From: a virus
DNA length: 26,643 bases
Virus record (IMG/VR): IMGVR_UViG_3300023178_000222
Location: 1 to 26,643 of that record
Strand: one strand, 5' to 3'
Below are positions 1 to 6,261 of this stretch, piece after piece. The notes under the pieces are model-generated. The model was not told the origin of the DNA and did not search any database. It was given only the letters and a program-made list of their open reading frames with translations. A program made the translations under genes and the position numbers. Within the stretch, counting starts at the first letter, position 1. Every line of letters starts with the position of its first letter.

Positions 1-1
1 T

Positions 2-1051
2 TTAGCAGAAGAATTAAAAAGGTTTAAACAAGAAAAAAGACTAAAAGATTTTAATGATTTACTTTTAGATTTTATTGCAAAAGAAACTACACCAAGTTTT
101 AAAGTTTTATTTATTGATGAAGCACAAGATTTATCTTTGTTGCAGTGGGAGATGGTAAGAAAACTTTGGAGTAATGCAGAAAAAACTTATATTGCTGGTG
201 ATGATGATCAAGCAATATTTAAATGGGCAGGCGCAGATGTAGATCATTTTATTGCACTCAAAGAAGAAGTAAATGATATAAAAATTTTAGATCAATCTTA
301 TCGTATACCTGGTGGACCCATTCACGAACTATCACAAAAGATAATTGGTCAAGTACAAAATAGATTTGATAAAGAATATAAACCAAGAACAGAAGAAGGA
401 ATACTCCGTAGATATTCTGACGTTACACAAGTAGATATGTCAGAAGGTAATTGGTTAGTATTATCTTCTGCAAATCATTTTTTAGATTCAGTAAAAGAAG
501 TATGTGAATTACGAGGATGGTATTATCAATACAAAGGTAGCAACTCTATACCTTTAAAATTATTATTAGCTTTAAATAATTGGGAAGCTTGGCGTAAAGG
601 TTCTATGTTGAACCATTTAGAAATAAAAAATATTTATGAATATCTTGGATCAAATGTGTTGGAAGGTTTTAGAAAAGGTAAAACATTACATTCTGATGAT
701 CGTTATACATTACAAGAGTGTAAAGACAAACACGGTTTGATTACAGATAAAGTTTGGTTCGAATCTTTTGAAGGATTAGATACCATAACTGAAAACTATA
801 TTCGTAATATGAGGGCGAATGGAGAAACATTAAATAGAAATCCTCGTATAATAATGTCAACAATACACGGAGCGAAAGGAGGAGAAGCTGACAAAGTCTT
901 ATTGATGCAAGACTTAACAAACGCTGCACTTGAAACATTTAGCTATGATCCAGATGAATTACATAGATTGTTTTACACTGGAGCGACGAGAGCGAAGCGT
1001 GAATTACACGTCTTGGATCCAAGAGATTTTGATAAGGCTTATTTAATATGA
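2..1051 (+). CDS. UvrD/Rep-like SF1A DNA helicase, 5' truncated by window edge
   Basis: This is an ATP-dependent DNA helicase expected to unwind DNA ahead of the phage polymerase. The frame is open from base 2, so the N-terminus with the Walker A motif lies upstream of the window. Visible motifs, in order, are motif II (IDEAQDLS, about bases 113-136), motif III (GDDDQAIFKWAG, from about base 200), motif IV (LDQSYRIP), motif V (STIHGAKGGEADKV) and motif VI (HRLFYTGATRAKRELHVL) near the C-terminus. These match superfamily 1A UvrD/Rep/PcrA helicases. A TTG at 137 is an internal codon, since motif II precedes it. The stop overlaps the next ATG (ATGA), so translation is probably coupled. The family is certain; the exact biological role (replicative or repair) is inferred from the DUF3310 and PolA neighbours. 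Confidence 0.93.
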   Translation, partial: LAEELKRFKQEKRLKDFNDLLLDFIAKETTPSFKVLFIDEAQDLSLLQWEMVRKLWSNAEKTYIAGDDDQAIFKWAGADVDHFIALKEEVNDIKILDQSYRIPGGPIHELSQKIIGQVQNRFDKEYKPRTEEGILRRYSDVTQVDMSEGNWLVLSSANHFLDSVKEVCELRGWYYQYKGSNSIPLKLLLALNNWEAWRKGSMLNHLEIKNIYEYLGSNVLEGFRKGKTLHSDDRYTLQECKDKHGLITDKVWFESFEGLDTITENYIRNMRANGETLNRNPRIIMSTIHGAKGGEADKVLLMQDLTNAALETFSYDPDELHRLFYTGATRAKRELHVLDPRDFDKAYLI

Positions 1052-1212
1052 AATGTTTTTATTGTGATGAAGATGTTCTTTGGCAAAATGATTTTGATGC
1101 TGAAGACGTAAATCCAGATTCAAATTATACAATTATTTCTTACTACGATTGTAAAAATTGTGGTGCGTGGTACGAAGTTTATCAAAACCCAAAGGAGGAA
1201 AATGACACATAA
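1048..1212 (+). CDS. Small zinc-ribbon protein, 54 aa
   Basis: This 54-aa ORF starts at an ATG overlapping the helicase stop (ATGA) and runs into the start of the DUF3310 gene. Two CxxC pairs are visible, CFYC near the N-terminus and CKNC near residue 37, about 30 residues apart. That spacing fits a single zinc ribbon that could bind nucleic acid or protein. The tail is acidic (PKEEND). Tight overlaps on both sides indicate co-transcription in the replication operon. I do not recognise a named family; the function is unknown beyond likely zinc binding. Confidence 0.72.
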   Translation: MKCFYCDEDVLWQNDFDAEDVNPDSNYTIISYYDCKNCGAWYEVYQNPKEENDT

Positions 1213-1441
1213 AGAATTATTTAAAGGTACAACATACGATAGTTTAGAAAAGCAGGTCGGCGGGAAACATTATAAAAATTTTCGCATACAGCCAGCACAA
1301 TTTATAAACGAAAATAGACTTGAGTTTGCTGAAGGAAACGCTATAAAATATATTTGCAGACATAAATTTAAAGGTAAAGAAGAGGACGTGAGAAAAGCAA
1401 TTCATTATTTAGAAATGATATTAGAGAGGGATTATTCGTGA
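1202..1441 (+). CDS. DUF3310 family protein (T7 gp1.7-related), 79 aa
   Basis: The protein matches the DUF3310 pattern: an HYKNF core, then QPAQFI, then EGNAIKYICRHK, then a helix DVRKAIHYLEMIL. T7 gp1.7, an unusual nucleotide kinase, belongs to this family, so a role in the nucleotide pool or replication is plausible but unproved here. The frame is open further upstream, to 1160. The ATG at 1202 is preferred because a strong Shine-Dalgarno AAAGGAGG lies just before it and the conserved sequence follows. It overlaps the zinc-ribbon gene upstream by 11 bases and the polymerase GTG start downstream by 4 bases. Confidence 0.88.
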   Translation: MTHKELFKGTTYDSLEKQVGGKHYKNFRIQPAQFINENRLEFAEGNAIKYICRHKFKGKEEDVRKAIHYLEMILERDYS

Positions 1442-3300
1442 GGAGTACACAAATTCCTCTGTTCACACCAGAAACAGAATGGGTTATGCCTGAAGAACTA
1501 AAAGATCTTCGTGGGGCCAAAGAAATAGCAATTGACTTAGAGACGAATGATCCTCAGTTATTAGAGCTAGGCTCTGGTAATGTCACTGGAAAAGGGCACA
1601 TTGCTGGCGTTGCGGTGGCCGTAGAGGGGTGGTCAGGCTATTTTCCTATACAACACGAGTCTGGTGGAAATATGGACAAAAAACTGGTTTTTTCGTGGCT
1701 CCAAGACTTATTCAATCAAGAGGATTCTACCTTTATATTTCACAATGCAATGTATGATATTTGTTGGTTACGATCAGCAGGACTAACAATCAAAGGTAAA
1801 ATTGTAGATACAATGATAGCGGCCAGTTTGATTGATGAAAATAGATTATCGTACCGATTAGATATACTTGCAAAACATTATGTGGGTATGGGTAAGGATG
1901 AAAATATTTTACAAGCCGCAGCAAAAGAATACGGACTCGATGCAAAAAAAGATATGTGGAGATTACCCGCGATGTTTGTTGGGCAGTACGCGGAGCGTGA
2001 TGCAGAGTCTACACTTAAACTTTGGAAACGATTAGAAACAGAATTATACCATCAAGAACTTTGGGATGTATTTAATTTAGAGACAAAATTATTTCCGTGT
2101 TTAGTAGATATGAGATTCAAAGGTGTCAGAGTCGATCTCGACAAAGCTGACAAAATTAAAAAATATTTAATAGATAAAGAGCGAAAAATAATTAATAAAA
2201 TCAAGGACTTAACAGGAGTTGATGTAGAAATTATGGCGGCTCGAAGTATTGCAAAAGCTTTTGACAAATTAAAACTACCGTATGACAGAACTGCAAAAAG
2301 TAATGAACCAAGTTTTACAAAAAACTTTTTACAAAACCATCCACACGAATTACCAAAAGCAATTGCTGAAGCAAGAGAAATAAATAAAGCACATAGCACA
2401 TTTATAGATTCAATAACTAAACACGCAGTTGATGGAAGAATACACGCAGATATAAATCAAATAAGATCAGATCAAGGTGGAACTGTTACAGGAAGATTTA
2501 GTATGTCTAATCCAAACCTACAACAAATTCCTGCAAGACATCCAGAGTTAGGTCCTTTGATTAGATCTATTTTTATTCCAGAAAAAAATACAACGTGGGG
2601 ATCGTTCGACTACTCACAACAAGAACCAAGAATTTTAGTACACTATGCAAAGCTACAAAACTTAACTGGTGTAGATGAAATTGTAGATGCGTACAATGCA
2701 GGTGATGCAGACTTCCACCAGGTTGTTGCAGATATGGCAGGCATTGAACGTAAACAAGCTAAAACTATTAACCTTGGTTTGATGTATGGTATGGGTAAAA
2801 ATAAATTAATGGCAGAACTAGGTTTGATGAAAGAGTCTGCAGAAAAACTAATTAGACAATATCATTCAAGAGCTCCGTTTGTAAAACAATTGATGGATAA
2901 TGTATCACGTAAAGCAAATGATCGTGGTAAGATTAGAACACTAGGTGGTCGGGCCTGTCATTTTGATTTATGGCAACCTGTTCAATTTGGTGTTTATAAA
3001 CCATTACCATTAGAACAAGCACGAAAAGAATATGATGAACCATTAAAACGTGCATTTACTTACAAAGCATTAAATAAATTAATTCAGGGATCCGCCGCAG
3101 ATATGACAAAAAAATCAATGGTGGCACTCTATGAAAATGGTATAGTACCACACATTCAAATTCACGATGAAGTAGATATTTCTGTTGAGTCTGATGCAAA
3201 AGCAGAAGAGATAATACAAATTATGGAGTCTGCAGTAGAATTAAAAGTCCCTAACAAAGTAGATTACGAGGCGGGGGCTAACTGGGGTGATATTAAGTAA
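1438..3300 (+). CDS. polA: Family A DNA polymerase (PolA) with 3'-5' exonuclease domain
   Basis: This is the replicative polymerase, 620 aa. The N-terminal half is a DEDDy proofreading domain: D33/E35 (AIDLET), D107 (FHNAMYD) and Y184/D188 (YAERD). The polymerase domain has motif A with D391 (DYSQQEP), the O-helix motif B from R439 (RKQAK, then TINLGLMYG) and motif C H576-D577-E578 (HDEVD). There is no 5'-3' exonuclease domain, as is usual for phage enzymes. The O-helix residue matching E. coli Phe762 is Leu (L446); in phage surveys this has been linked to slower, more accurate and often temperate-type replication. The start is GTG, overlapping the DUF3310 stop by 4 bases. The stop TAA overlaps the next ATG (TAATG). 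All catalytic residues are intact. Confidence 0.97.
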   Translation: MRSTQIPLFTPETEWVMPEELKDLRGAKEIAIDLETNDPQLLELGSGNVTGKGHIAGVAVAVEGWSGYFPIQHESGGNMDKKLVFSWLQDLFNQEDSTFIFHNAMYDICWLRSAGLTIKGKIVDTMIAASLIDENRLSYRLDILAKHYVGMGKDENILQAAAKEYGLDAKKDMWRLPAMFVGQYAERDAESTLKLWKRLETELYHQELWDVFNLETKLFPCLVDMRFKGVRVDLDKADKIKKYLIDKERKIINKIKDLTGVDVEIMAARSIAKAFDKLKLPYDRTAKSNEPSFTKNFLQNHPHELPKAIAEAREINKAHSTFIDSITKHAVDGRIHADINQIRSDQGGTVTGRFSMSNPNLQQIPARHPELGPLIRSIFIPEKNTTWGSFDYSQQEPRILVHYAKLQNLTGVDEIVDAYNAGDADFHQVVADMAGIERKQAKTINLGLMYGMGKNKLMAELGLMKESAEKLIRQYHSRAPFVKQLMDNVSRKANDRGKIRTLGGRACHFDLWQPVQFGVYKPLPLEQARKEYDEPLKRAFTYKALNKLIQGSAADMTKKSMVALYENGIVPHIQIHDEVDISVESDAKAEEIIQIMESAVELKVPNKVDYEAGANWGDIK

Positions 3301-3950
3301 TGGCATATTTAAACGCAAACATACCAACCATTTATGCACAGGTGAGAAGGGAGTATTTATATGATCTTAAAAAGCATCACGGAGAAGTTGAAGACTGTAT
3401 TATCTTCGGTATTACTAGTATGGGGGGCCGTGCTATATTATTTCACGCTCTTATGGGTAACGGTGCAATATTTTATCGCTTACCAATTAGCGCGTTTATT
3501 CAAAAGGGATTTGACCCATCCAGAGTGCCCACAAGAAGACTTGATGAACTGGAGCTTTGGAATTGTTTTTCTTATTATCCTACTGTCACTCATTGGGCTA
3601 TTTTAAGCGCAGCTTCAGGTTATTATTTTGGTAAAGATAAAAAGAAACACTATGGATCTTATTTATTTACAGTTGACTGGGGACACCCAGATGCTAATAT
3701 ACTAGATACTGACCATTCAGAGATACCGCACGAACATAAGTGCGCTCACATAATTGCTTTAGATGATGGCAATTTTGCAGCACAACCTAACAACAGATGT
3801 ATATGGGATTTACCTTCATTCACTGTCAAAGATAATGTGCCTGATTGGAAAGTACAGACTAATGAATGGAACGTGGAAGATTCAGGTAAGTGGAGAACCG
3901 CTGATACTGATGACTTCTTCTACGAGATCGAGGAGCAAAAAGATGATTGA
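3300..3950 (+). CDS. Conserved-looking phage protein of unknown function, 216 aa
   Basis: This 216-aa soluble-looking protein starts in a TAATG overlap with polA and is followed at once by a small membrane gene. It is rich in aromatic and His residues (SYYPTVTHW, YYFGKDKKKHYGS, HSEIPHEHKCAH) and ends in an acidic tail (DDFFYEIEEQKDD). I recall similar proteins next to PolA in marine phages but cannot name a family. No catalytic motif is evident; the HxEIPHEHKCAH stretch could bind a metal, but that is a guess. Co-transcription with polA suggests an early or replication-linked role. A second frame inside it (3361-3606) is also open with its own ribosome-binding site. Confidence 0.8.
   Translation: MAYLNANIPTIYAQVRREYLYDLKKHHGEVEDCIIFGITSMGGRAILFHALMGNGAIFYRLPISAFIQKGFDPSRVPTRRLDELELWNCFSYYPTVTHWAILSAASGYYFGKDKKKHYGSYLFTVDWGHPDANILDTDHSEIPHEHKCAHIIALDDGNFAAQPNNRCIWDLPSFTVKDNVPDWKVQTNEWNVEDSGKWRTADTDDFFYEIEEQKDD
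3361..3606 (+). CDS. Possible nested membrane-protein ORF, 81 aa
   Basis: This ORF lies wholly inside the 216-aa gene in another frame. It has an ideally placed Shine-Dalgarno AAGGGAG, 7 bases before its ATG. The product looks like a real two-span membrane protein: a basic amphipathic N-terminus (MILKSITEKLK), a hydrophobic segment at about residues 17-41, a charged linker (ARLFKRD), and a second hydrophobic segment at about 65-81 ending at the stop. That plan resembles small holins. A hydrophobic shadow frame could arise by chance, so this stays a candidate. The enclosing gene looks more certain than this one. Confidence 0.3.
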   Translation: MILKSITEKLKTVLSSVLLVWGAVLYYFTLLWVTVQYFIAYQLARLFKRDLTHPECPQEDLMNWSFGIVFLIILLSLIGLF

Positions 3951-4044
3951 AAAAATTAAAAATTCAGCAATGCACTACTGGCACGAGCATAAAGTAGTAG
4001 TAATTGTAGTGGCTGTTATTATTGCTGCAGCACTGATATTGTAG
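3943..4044 (+). CDS. Single-span membrane miniprotein, 33 aa
   Basis: This 33-aa protein has a charged N-terminus (MIEKIKN, then HYWHEHK) and an uninterrupted hydrophobic C-terminal helix (VVVIVVAVIIAAALIL), which is a single transmembrane segment with the N-terminus in the cytoplasm. The frame is open upstream to 3763. The ATG at 3943 is chosen because GAGGAG sits 8 bases before it and it overlaps the end of the 216-aa gene. Similar tail-anchored miniproteins occur in marine phages, from memory. With the two genes that follow it forms a membrane-protein cluster. The function is unknown. Confidence 0.65.
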   Translation: MIEKIKNSAMHYWHEHKVVVIVVAVIIAAALIL

Positions 4045-4065
4045 GTTTTATGACGGGAGATTGTT

Positions 4066-4203
4066 ATGGATTACAGATTCACCGCAATTCTCATCATTTT
4101 ACTTTGTTTACTAGCAGTTTTTGTTAGGCCCAATAATCCCACATTGAAAATTGATGGCAAAGATTATATACTGCCGAAACCAAAACCAAAATTAAATGAG
4201 TAA
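4066..4203 (+). CDS. Membrane-anchored miniprotein with proline/lysine tail, 45 aa
   Basis: This 45-aa ORF has a good Shine-Dalgarno (CGGGAGA) a few bases before its ATG. The N-terminal 20 residues form a hydrophobic helix (TAILIILLCLLAVFV), followed by a short polar region and a Pro/Lys-rich end (LPKPKPKPKLNE). It is probably a signal-anchored inner-membrane protein with the tail in the periplasm. The plan recalls short inner spanin subunits, but it is too small and too generic for that call. It overlaps the next gene's start by 8 bases. Confidence 0.6.
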   Translation: MDYRFTAILIILLCLLAVFVRPNNPTLKIDGKDYILPKPKPKLNE

Positions 4204-4573
4204 TAAACCTTTAAATATTTCGGAGTCGGCGGCTGTGCAAATGCCGATGAAAACGGTAGCTAGCTTAATTTTGCTAGTCGCAGCCGGCGTCTTCGCATAC
4301 ACCGAGTTGACGGCCAGGTTGGTATCGTTGGAGACGTCACGTGAGTTGTTTGAAAATGATTTGTTAAAGAAAAGTGAGCAAGTGCCCACGGACCAGGAAC
4401 AACATTTTTTAATCGAGGATCTTTACAAAACCGTTGAGAAAATGGAACAAACACAAGAAATGAATATGACTAACAAAGTTAATATAGAATTTTTAAGAGA
4501 ACAATTAGATAAAGCACTAGCTGACATTGAAGAATTAAAAGATAAAGTTAGAGAAAATGGAAAGAATTACTAG
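4196..4573 (+). CDS. Transmembrane plus coiled-coil protein, 125 aa
   Basis: The protein has a short N-terminus (MSNKPLNISESAAVQMPMK), one transmembrane helix at about residues 18-36 (TVASLILLVAAGVFAY), then a long charged region. Heptad-like Leu/Ile spacing (FLREQLDKALADIEELKDKV) at residues 95-120 indicates a coiled coil. This plan, and the MPMKT stretch before the helix, match a protein I recall as common in marine phages and unnamed. The start overlaps the upstream stop (ATGAGTAA) and no strong Shine-Dalgarno is seen, so translation is probably coupled. A lysis-associated (spanin-like) role is possible but unsupported. Confidence 0.78.
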   Translation: MSNKPLNISESAAVQMPMKTVASLILLVAAGVFAYTELTARLVSLETSRELFENDLLKKSEQVPTDQEQHFLIEDLYKTVEKMEQTQEMNMTNKVNIEFLREQLDKALADIEELKDKVRENGKNY

Positions 4574-4721
4574 AAAAATATTTGATTACATCTATGAGAT
4601 GAAAAGAACGTTAACAAATAAACGTTTAGCAAAAGATTTAAGAAAAGAAGTAGAAATAGGTGCTACAGGCACACAAAAATATAGAATTAAAAAAGGACCT
4701 AACAAGGGTAAAATTTTATGA
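4557..4721 (+). CDS. Small basic protein, 54 aa
   Basis: This 54-aa ORF begins inside the end of the coiled-coil gene (17-base overlap) and ends in an ATGA overlap with the next gene. It is strongly basic and has an aromatic start (MERITRKIFDYIYEMKR), a charged helix (KRLAKDLRKEVE) and a Lys/Gly-rich end (KYRIKKGPNKGKIL). That end resembles a short nucleic-acid-binding tail, an inference only. Its position in a chain of overlapping genes supports it being real. No family is recognised. Confidence 0.6.
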   Translation: MERITRKIFDYIYEMKRTLTNKRLAKDLRKEVEIGATGTQKYRIKKGPNKGKIL

Positions 4722-4933
4722 CAGAGTTAATTATAGCCCTTCTTATGATTGTCAATGGAGAAATTAAAGAACATAGAATACAAGAAACTATGTCTGACTG
4801 TTTGAAAGGGAAAAGGGTTGCAATGAGATCAAATAAAAATAATAATATTCAGTACCAATGCATAAAGTCGAAGGCTGAACTCGAGAAAAATATAGATGGA
4901 TCTTTTTCTATAAAGAAGTTAATACTGGAGTAA
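4718..4933 (+). CDS. Small protein with N-terminal hydrophobic segment and two cysteines, 71 aa
   Basis: The first ten residues are hydrophobic (MTELIIALLMIV), which could be a short signal or anchor sequence. The rest has two cysteines about 20 residues apart (SDCLKG and QYQCIKS) that could form a disulfide if exported. The gene overlaps its neighbours on both sides (ATGA upstream, shared base with the next ATG downstream). The layout resembles the 79-aa product at 5287, so the two may be functionally related exported proteins. No family is recognised. Confidence 0.65.
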   Translation: MTELIIALLMIVNGEIKEHRIQETMSDCLKGKRVAMRSNKNNNIQYQCIKSKAELEKNIDGSFSIKKLILE

Positions 4934-5166
4934 TGCCAAAAAATTTTACATATAAAGTAGAAGTCGTAAATGGAAAATGTCCAACGTGTGAAGAATTTAC
5001 GATGTTAGTTGCAATGTCTAAAGAATACTACAGGTGTATGACTTGTGGTGCAGACTTAGAGCAACACGTAAATGGTAAGATAACATACTTACCGGCAATC
5101 ACAGCACCAAAAGGAGCAACACCTTTTGTGAAAGAATGGGCGGACGACGATGGCGAAAAAGTTTAA
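4933..5166 (+). CDS. Zinc-ribbon protein, 77 aa
   Basis: Two CxxC knuckles, CPTC at about residues 16-19 and CMTC at 35-38, 15 residues apart, are typical of a one-zinc ribbon. The second half is Pro-rich and ends acidic (EWADDDGEKV). Zinc ribbons of this type in phage early regions often bind nucleic acid or RNA polymerase, but nothing here decides between these. It is translationally linked to its neighbours: the ATG shares a base with the previous stop, and the next gene's ATG lies inside its last codons. Confidence 0.72.
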   Translation: MPKNFTYKVEVVNGKCPTCEEFTMLVAMSKEYYRCMTCGADLEQHVNGKITYLPAITAPKGATPFVKEWADDDGEKV

Positions 5167-5287
5167 AGACTTTATTGCACACGAACCTACCTTTCACAAA
5201 ACGAGTATTGGACGTAATCCTAGTAAAGCAAAAATGAACAAGTCGCGTCGACGTTCGTGGAAGAAGTATCGCGGTCAGGGAAAGTAA
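5150..5287 (+). CDS. Very basic small protein, 45 aa
   Basis: This 45-aa ORF overlaps the zinc-ribbon gene by 17 bases and its TAA overlaps the next ATG (TAATG). The sequence is dominated by Lys and Arg, with a NKSRRRSWKKYRGQGK end, and contains the segment HEPTFHKTSIGRNP. From memory, short basic proteins ending like this are frequent in marine phages. DNA or RNA binding is the natural guess. It has no hydrophobic segment and no cysteine. Confidence 0.62.
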   Translation: MAKKFKDFIAHEPTFHKTSIGRNPSKAKMNKSRRRSWKKYRGQGK

Positions 5288-5526
5288 TGAAATTTTTATT
5301 AACGGTGTTTATCTGCTCTGTTTCGGCAGGAGGGGATTGTAGAACTACAGAAGATTATCCAAAAGTATTTGATGATCATTATGATTGTATCAGAGCGGGG
5401 TTGTCTGAATCTTATGAAATTATATACGCAGAAAAACATTTTACCAAAGAACAAATAAACAACTTACAGTTGTATCCTAAATTTACTTGTAGTCCTGTTG
5501 AGGATGAAGGTAAAATTGTAACTTAG
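5287..5526 (+). CDS. Putative exported cysteine-containing protein, 79 aa
   Basis: The start is the ATG at 5287 in a TAATG overlap; an upstream in-frame start (5257) would add ten residues ahead of the hydrophobic N-terminus and is not preferred. The N-terminus MKFLLTVFICSVSAGGD looks like a signal peptide, possibly cleaved near SAG, and C10 is not in a clear lipobox. Three further cysteines (GDC, YDC, FTC) could pair in the periplasm. It is the last gene before a terminator, so it closes the first early transcription unit. No family is recognised. Confidence 0.68.
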   Translation: MKFLLTVFICSVSAGGDCRTTEDYPKVFDDHYDCIRAGLSESYEIIYAEKHFTKEQINNLQLYPKFTCSPVEDEGKIVT

Positions 5527-5547
5527 AATAATTATAAACTGTCTGCC

Positions 5548-5565
5548 CGTCCCAAGAAAGGGACG
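5548..5565 (+). other. Short hairpin after the early unit
   Basis: CGTCCC and GGGACG form a perfect 6-bp stem with the loop AAGAAA, shortly after the stop at 5526. No T-run follows, so it is not an intrinsic terminator alone. It may protect the mRNA 3' end together with the terminator 18 bases downstream. Confidence 0.4.
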
Positions 5566-5582
5566 AACAAACAAAAGGTGTG

Positions 5583-5605
5583 AGAAGAGAGCTTCTTTTT
5601 ATCTT
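5583..5605 (+). terminator. Rho-independent terminator candidate
   Basis: AGAAG and CTTCT form a 5-bp stem around an AGAG loop, followed at once by TTTT and ATCTT. The stem is short and not GC-rich, so strength is probably modest. It separates the genes ending at 5526 from the promoter that follows. Confidence 0.5.
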
Positions 5606-5618
5606 AAAAAAATAACAC

Positions 5619-5647
5619 TTGCAAATACTATTTTTCTGTTGTAATTT
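5619..5647 (+). promoter_or_regulatory. Sigma-70-like promoter for the 5690-7937 unit
   Basis: TTGCAA (5619-5624) and TAATTT (5642-5647) are separated by 17 bases. The -10 box runs straight into a TTTCCCATA element that resembles the TATTCCCATA motif found in other intergenic regions of the window. The next gene starts at 5690 with AAAGGAAA ahead of it. Confidence 0.45.
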
Positions 5648-5689
5648 CCCATAAAATTATGAGAAGACAATTAATTAGAAAGGAAACAA

Positions 5690-5935
5690 ATGTCAGAAAA
5701 TGAAATGAAAATATTATTAGCTTTAACAAGCAACATTAGAATAGGTGTTTTAATGTTAGATAGAGCTAATGATTTAAAAGAAATGGAGCTTCTTCTTAAA
5801 TATCCAGAGCATAAAGATATGATACAAGATGAAGCTTATGAAGAAAAAAGAGATGAAATGTTAAAAGGTACTCAACCTTATACATTAAAAAGATTTGAGG
5901 AAGAGAGGAAAGGAACCAATGGCAGATCCAAATAA
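5690..5935 (+). CDS. Hypothetical protein, 81 aa
   Basis: This is the first gene after the internal promoter, with a clear Shine-Dalgarno (AAAGGAAA). The protein is helical and acidic in its middle part (MLDRANDLKEMELLLKYPEHK) and becomes basic near the end. No cysteine pairs, membrane segments or known motifs are seen. Its last bases overlap the start of the ribbon-helix-helix candidate. Being promoter-proximal and next to a likely DNA-binding protein, it could be regulatory, but nothing in the sequence shows this. Confidence 0.68.
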   Translation: MSENEMKILLALTSNIRIGVLMLDRANDLKEMELLLKYPEHKDMIQDEAYEEKRDEMLKGTQPYTLKRFEEERKGTNGRSK

Positions 5936-6107
5936 ATTTAAATCTGTATCAGTACCAATTGATACTTACAAGAAACTTCGCTTTCTTGCTAATGGTAAAT
6001 TTTTAGATGCAGAACTAACAGTCAGTAAAACAATCGAAGCGCTCGCATCAAGAGCAGCTAAGAAGTTAGGATATAAAAATGGAAAAGCGAAAGATAATTT
6101 GTCCTGA
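5919..6107 (+). CDS. Ribbon-helix-helix-like small protein, 62 aa
   Basis: The start is the ATG at 5919, with AAAGGAAC just before it; the frame is open further upstream but lacks a better site. The sequence KSVSVPIDTYKKLRFLANG followed by TVSKTIEALASRA has the short beta-strand, helix, turn, helix pattern of Arc/MetJ/CopG-type DNA-binding proteins (strand residues alternate as in SVSVP). Such proteins bind DNA as dimers and often repress their own operon. Basic residues are concentrated in the C-terminal part (RAAKKLGYKNGKAK). The assignment is by pattern only. Confidence 0.6.
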   Translation: MADPNKFKSVSVPIDTYKKLRFLANGKFLDAELTVSKTIEALASRAAKKLGYKNGKAKDNLS

Positions 6108-6261
6108 GTGTAGAGGCAACGGCTTTACATACAACGATATTAAAAAAGATTTGTTTGATGTAGAGCAATGTTTAATCTGTAACTCCGAAGGTGAGTTAAC
6201 CGTTTGTGGTGAGACGGAAGATAAGTTTAAAGACGTGGTAAATCGTGCACGGTTGCAATGA
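6079..6261 (+). CDS. DnaJ-type zinc-finger miniprotein, 60 aa
   Basis: The protein has CPECRGNGFT near residue 8 and CLICNSEGEL near residue 31. These are the paired CxxCxGxG-like knuckles of the DnaJ cysteine-rich domain, enough for one zinc site. It lacks a J-domain. In some SAR116/SAR11 phages a DnaJ-like zinc domain is associated with the DNA polymerase, from memory, so a replication role is possible. It overlaps the upstream gene by 29 bases and the homing-endonuclease start by 4 bases (ATGA). Confidence 0.7.
   Translation: MEKRKIICPECRGNGFTYNDIKKDLFDVEQCLICNSEGELTVCGETEDKFKDVVNRARLQ

Noticed and set aside
2052-2399. 115-aa minus-strand ORF inside polA
   Set aside because: Shadow of an unambiguous polymerase gene with all catalytic motifs.
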